From UBA4466 sp963976995 (GTDB taxonomy: Bacteria > Bacteroidota > Bacteroidia > Flavobacteriales_D > Crocinitomicaceae): a DNA stretch of 64,000 bases. Of the stretch, positions 8,847 through 17,602 are shown piece after piece. How positions within the stretch are numbered: the first letter of the stretch is position 1; each line of letters starts with the position of its first letter. The stretch covers positions 1 to 64,000 of the forward strand of contig CAXBMR010000004.1 in assembly GCA_963976995.1 (NCBI GenBank), given 5' to 3'. Position numbers and translations under genes: made by a program. A model generated the notes under the pieces. It did no database searches, had not been told where the DNA came from, and saw only the letters and a list, made by a program, of their open reading frames with translations.

Positions 8847-9254
8847 ATGAAATTTCAGCACAGCATTCAATTAAGAGTCAGATACGGCGAAACCGACCAA
8901 ATGGGTTACTGCTATTACGGTAATTATGCACAATACTTTGAAGTTGGGAGAGTGGAAACATTACGAGAATTAGGGACGAGTTACAAAGAATTAGAAGCCA
9001 ATGGATATATGCTTCCCGTTTCTGAACTTTCAGTCAAGTATAAATTACCTGCTTTTTATGACGATGAGTTAACAATCACTACTACAATTAATAAGATTTC
9101 AGGAGCAAGAATTTTCTTTGATTACACAGTTAAAAATAATACGAATCAGATAATTGCTGAAGCAACAACGACTCTCGTTTTTGTTGCAAAAAAAACAATG
9201 AAACCAACCCATCCACCAGAATCATTCTTAACGCTTTGTAAGCAATTCTCCTAA
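8847..9254 (+). CDS. YbgC/FadM-type acyl-CoA thioesterase
   Basis: 135-residue single hotdog-fold (4HBT) protein. The motif GETDQMGYCYYGNY (14-27) contains the catalytic Asp17 and the family's tyrosine/asparagine signature. It would hydrolyse acyl-CoA thioesters in the cytoplasm; YbgC relatives of this size can also act on acyl-ACP. No signal peptide, complete length. It is divergent from dnaA, and the following membrane lipase gene starts 49 bp downstream on the same strand, so the two may share a transcript. Actual substrate unknown. Confidence 0.88.
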   Translation: MKFQHSIQLRVRYGETDQMGYCYYGNYAQYFEVGRVETLRELGTSYKELEANGYMLPVSELSVKYKLPAFYDDELTITTTINKISGARIFFDYTVKNNTNQIIAEATTTLVFVAKKTMKPTHPPESFLTLCKQFS

Positions 9255-9303
9255 TTACCCTCTATAAACTTGTAATTCTCACAGAAATTTCGTATATTCA
9301 TTC

Positions 9304-11544
9304 ATGAAAGAAAAGGAAAAAAAAAAATCGACTATCGGCTTCATTCGAGCGTTTTTCCCCTTTCAATTAATCGTGTATCAGCTCAAATACAATCTGTTTT
9401 CCATATTTTTTTGGGTAGCACTTTTTTTAATCATTGGCGACAGACTGGGGTATTCGTTTGGAATCCCCTTGCTATTTCTTTCTCCTGAATATCTTGGAGA
9501 AGTTAGCTTTACGTCCTTTTTACTGCTTGGAATAGCCGTTGGTGGATTCATTATGGGATTCAACACTTTTAGTTACATGAGACTGGGACAGCACTTCCCA
9601 TTCTTAACCACTGTTTCCAGACCATTTTTTAAGTTTTGTATTAATAATGCGACTGTTCCCCTGCTCTTTATTATTTATTACATTATACAGATGGCTCATT
9701 TCCAAAATCACGAAGAACTAGAGAGCGTCGGACACATAATCTCCTACTCTTTTGCGTTCGCCATTGGAATATCACTATTCTCCGCCTTGTCTTTTTTATT
9801 CTTTTTTAGAGCGAATGCTAACAAAATCATTTCTTCAAATCAAGAAACCAGTTCTAAGCCTATCTCTTCAATGCTTCATAAAAAAGAGAAATGGTACAAT
9901 CATTTTAAAAAAGACAAAGACAGAACTTCAATCTACATAGGGAAATCGTTTCGCATTAAACAAAGTAGAAGTCTAAAACACTTCGATCAACAACTTATAG
10001 AAAATGTTTTTGCTAAAAACCGGATAAACTCATCTATTTATGAAATTGCGACAATCACGATCTTTTTAATTCTAGGTGCATTTAATGATTATGACATCTT
10101 TATCGTACCAGCTTCTGTTAGTATCGTTCTGCTATTGACTATTTTTCAAATGCTCTTTAGCGCCCTCCATTCATGGTTTAGAGCCTGGGTATATCCTTTA
10201 ATTCTCATTGTAATTTTTAGTATGGATTATATCAGTCAAAATTCTAGCTATTTTCATTACATGAATACAGCGTATGGCTTAAATTACACACAGCGCAACA
10301 GAGACGAGTACAATATTGGGAGACTGCAAGAAATTACAGAAGACAGAACATTGAGTAAAAAGTCTCTAATTTCTTACTTACAAACGCTTGAAAATTGGAA
10401 AAAAAACACGGGAGAAGACAAACCAAAATTAGTTATCATAAACTCATCCGGAGGTGGTTCAAGAAGTGCACTGTGGAGTTTAACGGTTTTATTAAATTCC
10501 AATCAAGAATTGAATGGTGAATTATCAAATAAAATTCAATTAATAACAGGTGCCTCAGGAGGAATGGTTGGTTCAGCTTACTATAGAGAACTTGTATTGC
10601 GAACACAAACGAATACCTTTAGCAACTTATATGCTTCAGAATTCAAAAACAACATGGGCAAAGACATGCTCAACCGACTATCTTTCATGGCCTCAACCAA
10701 TGACTTGTTCGTTCGATACCAGACCTTTAAATACAATCAGCAATCGTACACGAAAGATAGAGGCTACGCCTTTGAAGAACAGCTTCTTAAAAACACCAAC
10801 AATGTCCTAAACCACTCTTTAGGTTATTATAAAGACTTAGAGAAACAAGGAACGATACCAACAATGATTTTTGCCCCTACCATTGTGAATGATGGGCGCA
10901 GGTTGCTCATTTCATCGCAATCTCTTAACTTTCTGGCTATACCGGCAGTGGATAGAAAGAATTATCCGAGTGCATTTGAAAATATCGACTTCCACTCATT
11001 ATTAGCAAAACAGAACACCGATAGCATTCGATTTTCAACAGTTCTGCGCATGAGTGCAACTTTCCCGTTTGTAATGCCAATGGTAACTCTTCCAACGGAA
11101 CCAGAGATACAAGTTATGGATGCTGGGATTAGAGATAATTATGGAGGCAAAGTTTCCAGTGAATATATTTTCGCATTGCAAGACTGGATTAGAGAAAATA
11201 CCTCTGGTGTAATTATTATTCAAATTAGGGACACTAAAAACATATTGGAACATGAATCTTATCGACAAATATCCTTTATAGATAAACTTTCCTTGCCATT
11301 TGGGAATATGTATAAGAATTTCCCTAGAGTACAGGATTTCAATCAAGAAGAATTATTAAAAATTGGTTTTCAATTCAACGATTTCCCCATAGACATAGTT
11401 ACATTTAACTTAAGAGAAAGAAAAAACGACAGGATATCACTATCATGGCATCTCACTAAGCAAGAAAAGAACAAAATAGAATCTGCCTATTACAGCAAAG
11501 GGAATCGTCTCGCATTCGAAAAACTCAAAGAATTGCTTCAATAA
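9304..11544 (+). CDS. Membrane-anchored patatin-like phospholipase
   Basis: 746 residues in two halves. The first ~330 residues hold about seven hydrophobic segments (about 28-48, 70-88, 110-128, 143-165, 250-265, 270-285, 295-310), with a charged loop at about 170-245. The second half is a patatin-type hydrolase: oxyanion loop SSGGGSRSA (381-389), nucleophile in GASGG (Ser418) and catalytic Asp606 in DAGIRDNYG. The Ser-Asp dyad is intact, so I expect phospholipase A activity at the inner membrane, on the cytoplasmic side if topology follows the charges. An A11 tract lies in codons 5-8 and could slip. Confidence 0.82.
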   Translation: MKEKEKKKSTIGFIRAFFPFQLIVYQLKYNLFSIFFWVALFLIIGDRLGYSFGIPLLFLSPEYLGEVSFTSFLLLGIAVGGFIMGFNTFSYMRLGQHFPFLTTVSRPFFKFCINNATVPLLFIIYYIIQMAHFQNHEELESVGHIISYSFAFAIGISLFSALSFLFFFRANANKIISSNQETSSKPISSMLHKKEKWYNHFKKDKDRTSIYIGKSFRIKQSRSLKHFDQQLIENVFAKNRINSSIYEIATITIFLILGAFNDYDIFIVPASVSIVLLLTIFQMLFSALHSWFRAWVYPLILIVIFSMDYISQNSSYFHYMNTAYGLNYTQRNRDEYNIGRLQEITEDRTLSKKSLISYLQTLENWKKNTGEDKPKLVIINSSGGGSRSALWSLTVLLNSNQELNGELSNKIQLITGASGGMVGSAYYRELVLRTQTNTFSNLYASEFKNNMGKDMLNRLSFMASTNDLFVRYQTFKYNQQSYTKDRGYAFEEQLLKNTNNVLNHSLGYYKDLEKQGTIPTMIFAPTIVNDGRRLLISSQSLNFLAIPAVDRKNYPSAFENIDFHSLLAKQNTDSIRFSTVLRMSATFPFVMPMVTLPTEPEIQVMDAGIRDNYGGKVSSEYIFALQDWIRENTSGVIIIQIRDTKNILEHESYRQISFIDKLSLPFGNMYKNFPRVQDFNQEELLKIGFQFNDFPIDIVTFNLRERKNDRISLSWHLTKQEKNKIESAYYSKGNRLAFEKLKELLQ
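9317..9327 (+). repeat. A11 homopolymer in the lipase reading frame
   Basis: Eleven consecutive A within codons 5-8 of the patatin gene. Gain or loss of one base would shift the frame 13 bp after the start, so this is a candidate slippage switch. Confidence 0.6.
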
Positions 11545-11698
11545 AAAAAGGAGCTCCCGAAGAAGCTCCCATTTATCATTAACCTGTAAGTGTTAATAAT
11601 TGATCCGTGACTATATAAACGGGTAGTCACCTAAAAGGTTACGTTTCTATTAAAATAGACTGAGAAACAGTTAGTTAATTTCAGTAATTAACATTGAA
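11541..11698 (-). ncRNA. Probable structured small RNA (6S-like candidate)
   Basis: Minus-strand unit of about 155 nt with its own signals. A -33 TTG (11730-11732) and -7 TACTTTTG (11704-11711) are spaced by 18 bp, which places the start near 11698. The predicted RNA then forms a 7-bp hairpin (11674-11680 with 11686-11692), a 6-bp hairpin GTTTCT/AGAAAC, and an outer stem TAACCT/AGGTTA (11580-11585 with 11636-11641) enclosing a perfect 7-bp stem GTGACTA/TAGTCAC (11607-11613 with 11624-11630). It ends in a GGAGCT/AGCTCC hairpin followed by T7. No ORF fits. An alternative 7-bp long-range pairing could close the whole molecule, as in 6S RNA. Identity is unproven. Confidence 0.6.
11543..11569 (-). 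terminator. Minus-strand terminator of the putative ncRNA
   Basis: On the minus strand, GGAGCT (11569-11564), an 8-nt loop, AGCTCC (11555-11550), then TTTTTTT. On the plus strand the hairpin is followed by CATTTATC, so it is a weaker stop for the lipase gene. Confidence 0.75.
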
Positions 11699-11703
11699 GC
11701 ATT

Positions 11704-11732
11704 CAAAAGTATTATCTCACTTATTAAATCAA
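11704..11732 (-). promoter_or_regulatory. Promoter of the minus-strand ncRNA
   Basis: TTG, an 18-bp spacer, then TACTTTTG on the minus strand. This is one of the most complete Bacteroidota promoter matches in the window and points into a region with no minus-strand ORF. The same octamer TACTTTTG precedes the cobalamin riboswitch. Confidence 0.6.
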
Positions 11733-11746
11733 CTCTTTTTCTGACT

Positions 11747-11754
11747 TAAATTTG
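11747..11754 (+). promoter_or_regulatory. -7 element abutting the GTG start of the transglutaminase-fold gene
   Basis: TAAATTTG matches TAnnTTTG. Only five bases separate it from the GTG at 11760, so transcription would begin at or next to the start codon, implying a leaderless mRNA. Confidence 0.5.
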
Positions 11755-11759
11755 TACAA

Positions 11760-12635
11760 GTGAAAACAGATAAATCAATAGCAGCTTTAGTCAACCTCAT
11801 CGATGATCCAGATGAGAATATTTTTGAACATGTCCGTGACCAGCTTATAGGACACGGTACTCAGGCAATTCCATTTTTAGAATCTTCTTGGGAAAACGAT
11901 GACTTTGGACTTGTATTTCAGTTAAGAATTGAAAGCTTAATTCATGATATTCAGTTTTCTAATATTAAAAATGACTTAAAAGCATGGATTATTTCTCCAC
12001 AAAAGGACTTGTTGGAAGGAACAATCATCATTTCTCGTTATCAATATCCCAATATCGAAGAACAAGTCGTTAAAGACGAAGTACAAGCAATTAGAAAAGC
12101 TATTTGGTTAGAAATAAACGAAGGACAAACTGCCTTAGAAAAAGTACGAATTTTTAACAAAGTTTTCTACGGGGAATATGGCTTTACTGGTAATTCGAAA
12201 GATTACCATTCACCAGAAAATTCTTATATCTATAAAGTATTGGAAAGAAAGAAGGGAAATCCTTTAACTCTTTGCATTCTTTATTCAGTAATCGCACAAT
12301 CTCTTGATATGCCGATATATGGAATTAATCTTCCCAATCATTTTGTTTTGAGTTATCTAGATGAAAACAACACTTTTGCTGCCATCAATAAGGAAAGTAA
12401 GTACGGGAGCCTCTTTTACATCAATGCATTCGCGAAAGGAGGTATATTTGACGAAGCGGAGATTGATGAATTTTTAAAAGGACTTAATAAACCTAAATTA
12501 AGGGAATACTATGAGCCTTGTTCAAATTCTGCCATCATAACTCGAATGCTAACCAACTTGATTGCATCATTTCAACAAACGGGAAGTTCTGAAAAAGTTA
12601 AAGAATTGATAGAATTACGAGAATTATTCGAATAA
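11760..12635 (+). CDS. SirB1-like transglutaminase-fold protein
   Basis: 291 residues. The N-terminal part is helical and HEAT-like (LIDDPDENIFEHVRDQL). The central KGNPLTLCILYSVIAQ and NLPNHFVLSY segments are the hallmark of the SirB1/transglutaminase-like superfamily; here the usual catalytic Cys region appears as LTLCILY and the His as PNHF. No signal peptide. The biochemical activity of this family is not established. The GTG start is supported by the -7 box just upstream. It converges on bshA with only 10 bp between stops and no clear terminator. Confidence 0.8.
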   Translation: MKTDKSIAALVNLIDDPDENIFEHVRDQLIGHGTQAIPFLESSWENDDFGLVFQLRIESLIHDIQFSNIKNDLKAWIISPQKDLLEGTIIISRYQYPNIEEQVVKDEVQAIRKAIWLEINEGQTALEKVRIFNKVFYGEYGFTGNSKDYHSPENSYIYKVLERKKGNPLTLCILYSVIAQSLDMPIYGINLPNHFVLSYLDENNTFAAINKESKYGSLFYINAFAKGGIFDEAEIDEFLKGLNKPKLREYYEPCSNSAIITRMLTNLIASFQQTGSSEKVKELIELRELFE

Positions 12636-12645
12636 ACCTATTTTT

Positions 12646-13773
12646 CTAGGACGATTGAAGCACTTTACTATATAGCAACTCGTATTGGCTTACGATTTTA
12701 TCAATATCAAACTCTTTCGCCGTCAGAATAGCATTTTTTCGATAGTTCAATAAAGATTCCTCAGTAGATAGAATTTTTAGCGCATTTTTTGCCATATCTT
12801 CCACGTCACCGACATTAGACAGCAAACCAGAAATTCCGTGCTTATTGACTTCAGGGATACCACCAGTATTTGACGAGACTACTGGCACTCCCACCGCCAT
12901 GGCCTCCAATGCTGCTAATCCAAAACTTTCTGTCTCAGAAGGAAGTAAAAATAAATCAACAATTTTAAGAACCAAACGAGTATCCTGGATTTTTCCGAGA
13001 AATTTTACTCGATCGCATAAATCTAGCTCTCTGCACATTTCCTCCATTAAAAAACGCTCAGGACCATCCCCTACAAGCAGTAGATTTGATTTTTTAACCG
13101 CATTCACATTAGCAAAAACCTTCATCACATCCTCCACTCTTTTTACTTTTCGAAAATTAGAGATATGACAAAGTAATGGCTCTTCATCTTTCGCATATCT
13201 TCTTCGGACTTCCATATCGATAATATGACTTTCTTCAAGTACAGGAATAAAATTAGGAATTATATGAATTTCTTTATCTGTATCAAAGTGAATGTAAGTA
13301 TCTTTTTTTAGACTTTCTGACACGGTGGTAATAGCATCGGATTCGTTCAGACAAAAGGTAATAACTGGCTCAAATGCTGGATCCTTTCCAACTAGCGTTA
13401 TATCCGTACCATGTAATGTTGTTACAAACGGAACAACAATACCTTGTGATTTTAATATTTGTCTTGCCATAAAGGCCGCCGATGCGTGAGGAATTGCGTA
13501 ATGGACATGCAACAAGTCCAAGCCTTCATGTTTCACAACATCAACCATCTTGCTCGCAAGAACTGTTTCATAAGGTTCGTATTCAAAAAGTGGGTAATCA
13601 GAAACACTTACTTCGTGATATTGAATATTCTTCGTAAAAGAGCCTAAACGAACAGGATGTGAATAAGTAATGAAATGAATTTCATGTCCTTTCAGCGCTA
13701 AAGCTTTTCCTAATTCAGTGGCTACTACACCACTCCCACCATACGTGGGGTATAAAACAATTCCTATTTTCAT
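12646..13773 (-). CDS. bshA: N-acetyl-alpha-D-glucosaminyl L-malate synthase BshA
   Basis: First enzyme of bacillithiol synthesis: transfers GlcNAc from UDP-GlcNAc to L-malate in the cytoplasm. 375 residues with a GT-B fold of family GT4. The N-terminal YPTYGGSGVVATELG glycine loop and the HVHYAIPHASAA and TLHGTDITLVG segments are typical of BshA. The C-terminal domain carries PSETESFGLAALEAMA, the E-x7-E motif for UDP-sugar binding, and SSNTGGIPE. Bacillithiol is the usual low-molecular-weight thiol of many Bacteroidota. bshB and bshC are not in the window. A -7 box lies 21 bp upstream of the ATG. Confidence 0.93.
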   Translation of the reverse strand: MKIGIVLYPTYGGSGVVATELGKALALKGHEIHFITYSHPVRLGSFTKNIQYHEVSVSDYPLFEYEPYETVLASKMVDVVKHEGLDLLHVHYAIPHASAAFMARQILKSQGIVVPFVTTLHGTDITLVGKDPAFEPVITFCLNESDAITTVSESLKKDTYIHFDTDKEIHIIPNFIPVLEESHIIDMEVRRRYAKDEEPLLCHISNFRKVKRVEDVMKVFANVNAVKKSNLLLVGDGPERFLMEEMCRELDLCDRVKFLGKIQDTRLVLKIVDLFLLPSETESFGLAALEAMAVGVPVVSSNTGGIPEVNKHGISGLLSNVGDVEDMAKNALKILSTEESLLNYRKNAILTAKEFDIDKIVSQYELLYSKVLQSS

Positions 13774-13793
13774 TTTTTATATTGATTGAACGA

Positions 13794-13801
13794 CAAATCT
13801 A
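13794..13801 (-). promoter_or_regulatory. bshA -7 element
   Basis: Minus-strand TAGATTTG (plus-strand CAAATCTA) matches TAnnTTTG and lies 20 bp upstream of the bshA ATG. No TTG at the usual spacing. Confidence 0.5.
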
Positions 13802-13878
13802 GTCTTTTAGACCAAAACTTTACGTCTTACTAACGCTAATTCTTGGACGAATTTTACAGTTGCCTCTTACAGATTAAT

Positions 13879-14469
13879 CTATAAATTTCTAATTAATTTG
13901 CTCGTCAAAAAAGTTACTAATTTGACAATTAAATAACTAAAAGGCAATGCAGCAATTATATCTATGGAATAATGCACCCGTTGAATCATTAATAATAATC
14001 CAATTGTTCCAGCTAAAATTGCAAAAATCCATTTTTTTGAAAGGAAGAAGAAAATAAGAATGAGTCCTGTGTGACCACTAAAAAACAAATCTGAATCAAT
14101 CTCACCGGGATAAATCAAATTGTTTAAAAACGGATCTTGCAAATAAATTATATCCCCCGATTCCTTTAAAGGTAACAAGCTTAAAGTCAGAATCCTTAAC
14201 AGTAGCATTAAAGTATATGCCAACATTAATTTCGATAAAAACAGCTCCTTTTTCCGTTCTAAAATAAAATACAGAAGCAACGATCCATAAGTGATTGAAA
14301 AAATAGGCAAAGAACAATCCCAGCGCGGAAGAATTACAAAAATGTGATCATTAAATAACCAACCCGAAGTATCTACTCTGACTTCATGAGCAGCAAGAAA
14401 TTGCACAAAAATATATGTAGCAATAATGAGTAATGCTCCAGATAGAAAAAACAAATATTGTCTTTTCAT
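13879..14469 (-). CDS. PAP2/sphingomyelin-synthase-like membrane protein
   Basis: About 196 residues from the ATG at 14467-14469, which starts one base after the stop of the GH3 gene, so the two are translationally coupled; the open frame runs back to 14505 but that overlaps the upstream gene. About six membrane segments. DLFFSGHTG and RVHYSIDIIAA match the C2 and C3 motifs (SGHT; HxxxD) of PAP2-like phosphatases and sphingomyelin-synthase-type transferases, with the catalytic histidines present. It probably acts on a lipid phosphate or phospholipid head group. Substrate cannot be read. Confidence 0.75.
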   Translation of the reverse strand: MKRQYLFFLSGALLIIATYIFVQFLAAHEVRVDTSGWLFNDHIFVILPRWDCSLPIFSITYGSLLLYFILERKKELFLSKLMLAYTLMLLLRILTLSLLPLKESGDIIYLQDPFLNNLIYPGEIDSDLFFSGHTGLILIFFFLSKKWIFAILAGTIGLLLMIQRVHYSIDIIAALPFSYLIVKLVTFLTSKLIRNL

Positions 14470-14470
14470 G

Positions 14471-17431
14471 CTATTTTGCTGCGTTAACGGCTTCGTAGAT
14501 GACACGTTGAATGTCTGTACGAATATTCATGCTCACTATTTTCCAATTCTCAGCGTTAGGATAGACTCTATTTGACAGAAAAACATAGTTAATCTCCTTC
14601 ACAGGATCTGCCCAGACAATTGTTCCCGTAAATCCAGAATGCCCAAAGCTTTTCAAAGAAACCAGATTACAGGTTGGTCCTCCTCTTAATGTTGTCACAG
14701 GCTTATCAAAACCAGCCCCCCTTCTATTACTAGGGCAATATTGGCAATCTGTATATTCTTCAATTACCTGAGGCTTGATGTATTGCACACCTCCATAATT
14801 CCCTTCATTGAGATACATCTGCATTAATTTAGCTAAATCGTTGGCATTTGAAAAAAGTCCAGCATGCCCACCAACACCTCCCATCATAGCCGCGCCTTGA
14901 TCATGAACATATCCGTGAATAAGGGTTTGTCTAAAAATAGTATCGTTTTCTGTTGGAGTAATTCTACTCAAAGGAAAGAATCTGGAAGGGTAATAACGCA
15001 TGGTATTTAATCCCATCGGCTCATAAAATTGTGACGTGACAAAAGCATCCAAGGTTGTTGACGATTTATTTTCAATGATTTTCTTGATAAAATAATAACC
15101 CAAGTCTGAGTATTTATAATTTCTTGAGCGCAACAAAGGCGTGTGTACGATAGAATCGTAAATTTTATGAGTGTACAAACCTAGAATCCACATATCCTTT
15201 GCAACTCTTTTATTGTAAAGAGCACTAGAGTCTTTAGCATAAATTGTTGGGTTAGGCCTTTTATTTCTTAATGTTTTTACATAAAAAGGAATCCATGGTT
15301 TTAATCCCGCTTGGTGCGACAACATTTTACGCAACTGCATTGAAGAATAAGGTGTTCCTTTTGTTAATTCTGGTAAAAAGTCTTGCAAGTGCTGATTCAG
15401 GTTCAATTCTTCTTGACTATTATAATGCATCAAAGACAATGTAGAAGCAGCAATTTTGGTAATTGAGGCGATGTCATAGACATCGCTATTTCGAACCGGG
15501 CGATCATTGGAATAGGTGTGATTTCCAAATGATTTTCTATAGATGACTTTTCCTTTCACTGCTACAACAATTTGGCAACCAGGGAATGCACCTTCTCTTA
15601 TTCCGTTCATAACTATACTGTCAATTTGAGCTAGCTGTATTGGGTTAATGCCTAACTCTTCTGGTTGAGATTCTTTTAAACGATTACCCGAAACAACTTC
15701 AATCCCTGCTCCTCGTTTATAGTTCGGATTGATTGTTATTGGCAACTTTCCCCTTGACCCAAGTGCACCCATAATAAATTGACCCATTCTATCATTCACT
15801 AAGTTGTTATTCTCGTATGCAATCACTACCGATTCAATATCAGTGAGATTCACTCCTTCTTTCAAAACATAAGGGTTTCCGAATAGTGCAAAAATATTCT
15901 TCTTTTCTGCTGGAAGATGTTGTAACCAATTTCTCCAGCCTTTGGGCATACCATAATCTGCTCTTTTAGAGACTCGCTTTGCATGAATACTTGTAATAAT
16001 TAGGTCGTACTCACTTAATTTTTCACTCATCCTTCGTATTGCCTCATCCCCTGTGTGAAAATGAAAATGGTCAATCTCAGAAACTAAATCCATTGAATTG
16101 ACCAATGACTCCACATGCAAACCTATACTAACATGAGCAATTTTTTTGTCAAAACGCTTTATGGGAAGAGCATCGTTCTCATTTTTTAGAACAGTTATCG
16201 CTTGTTCATAAACTAACTTCTTTGCTAATTCAACTTCACCCTTTGTGTATTTTTTATAGTTTTTTGGAGCTACAATTGCTTTGTGTTTTGCAATTAGCAA
16301 TTTTTTGCATCTTGCATTCACTTCCTCCAGGCTGATTTCACCAGCATTAACTTTAGAAACAATTGCATCTATTGCTTCACCGACACTTTCTGGGAGTAAA
16401 AGAATATCGCAACCCGCTTTAAAGCTTTTAACAACAGCTTCTACTGCTCCATATCTATCCGCAATTGCTTTCATTCTAAGTGCATCGCTAACAACAAGTC
16501 CTTTAAAATCCAACTCTCCTCGTAAATAATCCTGAATAGTTGGTTTTGACAAACTACTTGGAGCACCTGTATTATCCAACGCTGGAACATTGAGGTGCCC
16601 TATCATGACCGTTGAAGCACCTGCAGTAATACCTGCTCGAAATGGAAAAAAATCAATGGCGTTGATGTGATTGTAAGAATTATTCACAATGGGCAAATCC
16701 AGATGCGAATCAGTATCAGTATCTCCATGACCTGGAAAATGTTTGATACTTGTTAATACACCTTGGTTTTCAATACCTATCACAGTTGATCTAACATGAG
16801 TTGCAACATTTTTAGGATATTCTCCAAATGAGCGAAAACCAATCACCGGATTGTTTGAGTTACTATTCACATCAGCCACAGGAGCAAAATTTAAGTGAAT
16901 ACCTAACTCTCTGCACTCCTGCCCTATCATTTCGGCTATTCTCTCTGTTAGTTTTGGATTATTTGCAGCACCCAATGTGTAATTATATGGAAAACGATTT
17001 TCTCCAAAAAGACGCATACTTACTCCCCACTCAGCGTCCATAGCTATAAGTAGAGGAACTTTACTCTTATTCTGGTAACGATTTATGCATGATTTTAAAT
17101 TTTCTCTATCACCTTGGAAAAATATGACTCCTCCAACCTCTTCATTTGCGATTAACGAGTCAACTTCTCTAAAATGTTCTTCATCTTTGTTAGATGAAGA
17201 TCCGATCATAAAAAACTGTCCTACTTTTTGACGCAAAGAAAGTGTTTCCAGTTTATTATTCGCCCATGTTTCCCCTGCACCAGGCACAATTGTCTTTTTC
17301 TCTTTGATTTCGACCGATTTTGGAGTAAAAAAAGAAACCAAAGAAGAACTTGATTGTCCAAAAACGAAAAATATCAAAAGTGCAGAAATAGAAAGAGTTA
17401 AAAACAGTTTATTGGAAAGAATATGCTTCAT
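14471..17431 (-). CDS. GH3 beta-N-acetylhexosaminidase fused to a beta-lactamase-fold domain
   Basis: 986 residues with an N-terminal signal/anchor (about 8-26). The GH3 domain has KHFPGHGDTDTDSH (230-243), the NagZ-type motif whose His acts as acid/base, and the nucleophile Asp316 in VVSDALRM. A GH3 C-terminal alpha/beta domain follows (about 425-570), then a serine beta-lactamase/esterase-like domain (about 590-980) with SITK (Ser656, Lys659) and a YSD triad equivalent. This fusion is common in Bacteroidota and is thought to work on peptidoglycan in the periplasm, trimming GlcNAc and possibly peptide or ester bonds. Coupled to the PAP2-like gene. Confidence 0.9.
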   Translation of the reverse strand: MKHILSNKLFLTLSISALLIFFVFGQSSSSLVSFFTPKSVEIKEKKTIVPGAGETWANNKLETLSLRQKVGQFFMIGSSSNKDEEHFREVDSLIANEEVGGVIFFQGDRENLKSCINRYQNKSKVPLLIAMDAEWGVSMRLFGENRFPYNYTLGAANNPKLTERIAEMIGQECRELGIHLNFAPVADVNSNSNNPVIGFRSFGEYPKNVATHVRSTVIGIENQGVLTSIKHFPGHGDTDTDSHLDLPIVNNSYNHINAIDFFPFRAGITAGASTVMIGHLNVPALDNTGAPSSLSKPTIQDYLRGELDFKGLVVSDALRMKAIADRYGAVEAVVKSFKAGCDILLLPESVGEAIDAIVSKVNAGEISLEEVNARCKKLLIAKHKAIVAPKNYKKYTKGEVELAKKLVYEQAITVLKNENDALPIKRFDKKIAHVSIGLHVESLVNSMDLVSEIDHFHFHTGDEAIRRMSEKLSEYDLIITSIHAKRVSKRADYGMPKGWRNWLQHLPAEKKNIFALFGNPYVLKEGVNLTDIESVVIAYENNNLVNDRMGQFIMGALGSRGKLPITINPNYKRGAGIEVVSGNRLKESQPEELGINPIQLAQIDSIVMNGIREGAFPGCQIVVAVKGKVIYRKSFGNHTYSNDRPVRNSDVYDIASITKIAASTLSLMHYNSQEELNLNQHLQDFLPELTKGTPYSSMQLRKMLSHQAGLKPWIPFYVKTLRNKRPNPTIYAKDSSALYNKRVAKDMWILGLYTHKIYDSIVHTPLLRSRNYKYSDLGYYFIKKIIENKSSTTLDAFVTSQFYEPMGLNTMRYYPSRFFPLSRITPTENDTIFRQTLIHGYVHDQGAAMMGGVGGHAGLFSNANDLAKLMQMYLNEGNYGGVQYIKPQVIEEYTDCQYCPSNRRGAGFDKPVTTLRGGPTCNLVSLKSFGHSGFTGTIVWADPVKEINYVFLSNRVYPNAENWKIVSMNIRTDIQRVIYEAVNAAK

Positions 17432-17588
17432 TTAGTTGATGAAAATTTGATTTTAAGGATGTGCTGTAAATATAGTAATGATTATTAAGAATTGGAGCGA
17501 GCCGTCAATGTTATTGAAAGAGCTAATTGATAAATCTCAAATTTCCAAATTTTCACATCCTTTAACAGCCTATTCTAATAGAAAACGT

Positions 17589-17596
17589 TAAGTTTG
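17589..17596 (+). promoter_or_regulatory. -7 element of the pre-mutL operon
   Basis: TAAGTTTG matches TAnnTTTG and ends six bases before the ATG at 17603, again predicting a leaderless or nearly leaderless transcript for the mutL operon. Confidence 0.5.
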
Positions 17597-17602
17597 TATT
17601 AG

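Noticed and set aside
11541..11700. Plus-strand riboswitch upstream of the SirB1-like gene
   Set aside because: The helices could fold on either strand, but promoter and T7 terminator are on the minus strand, and the plus-strand gene has its own -7 box right at its start codon.
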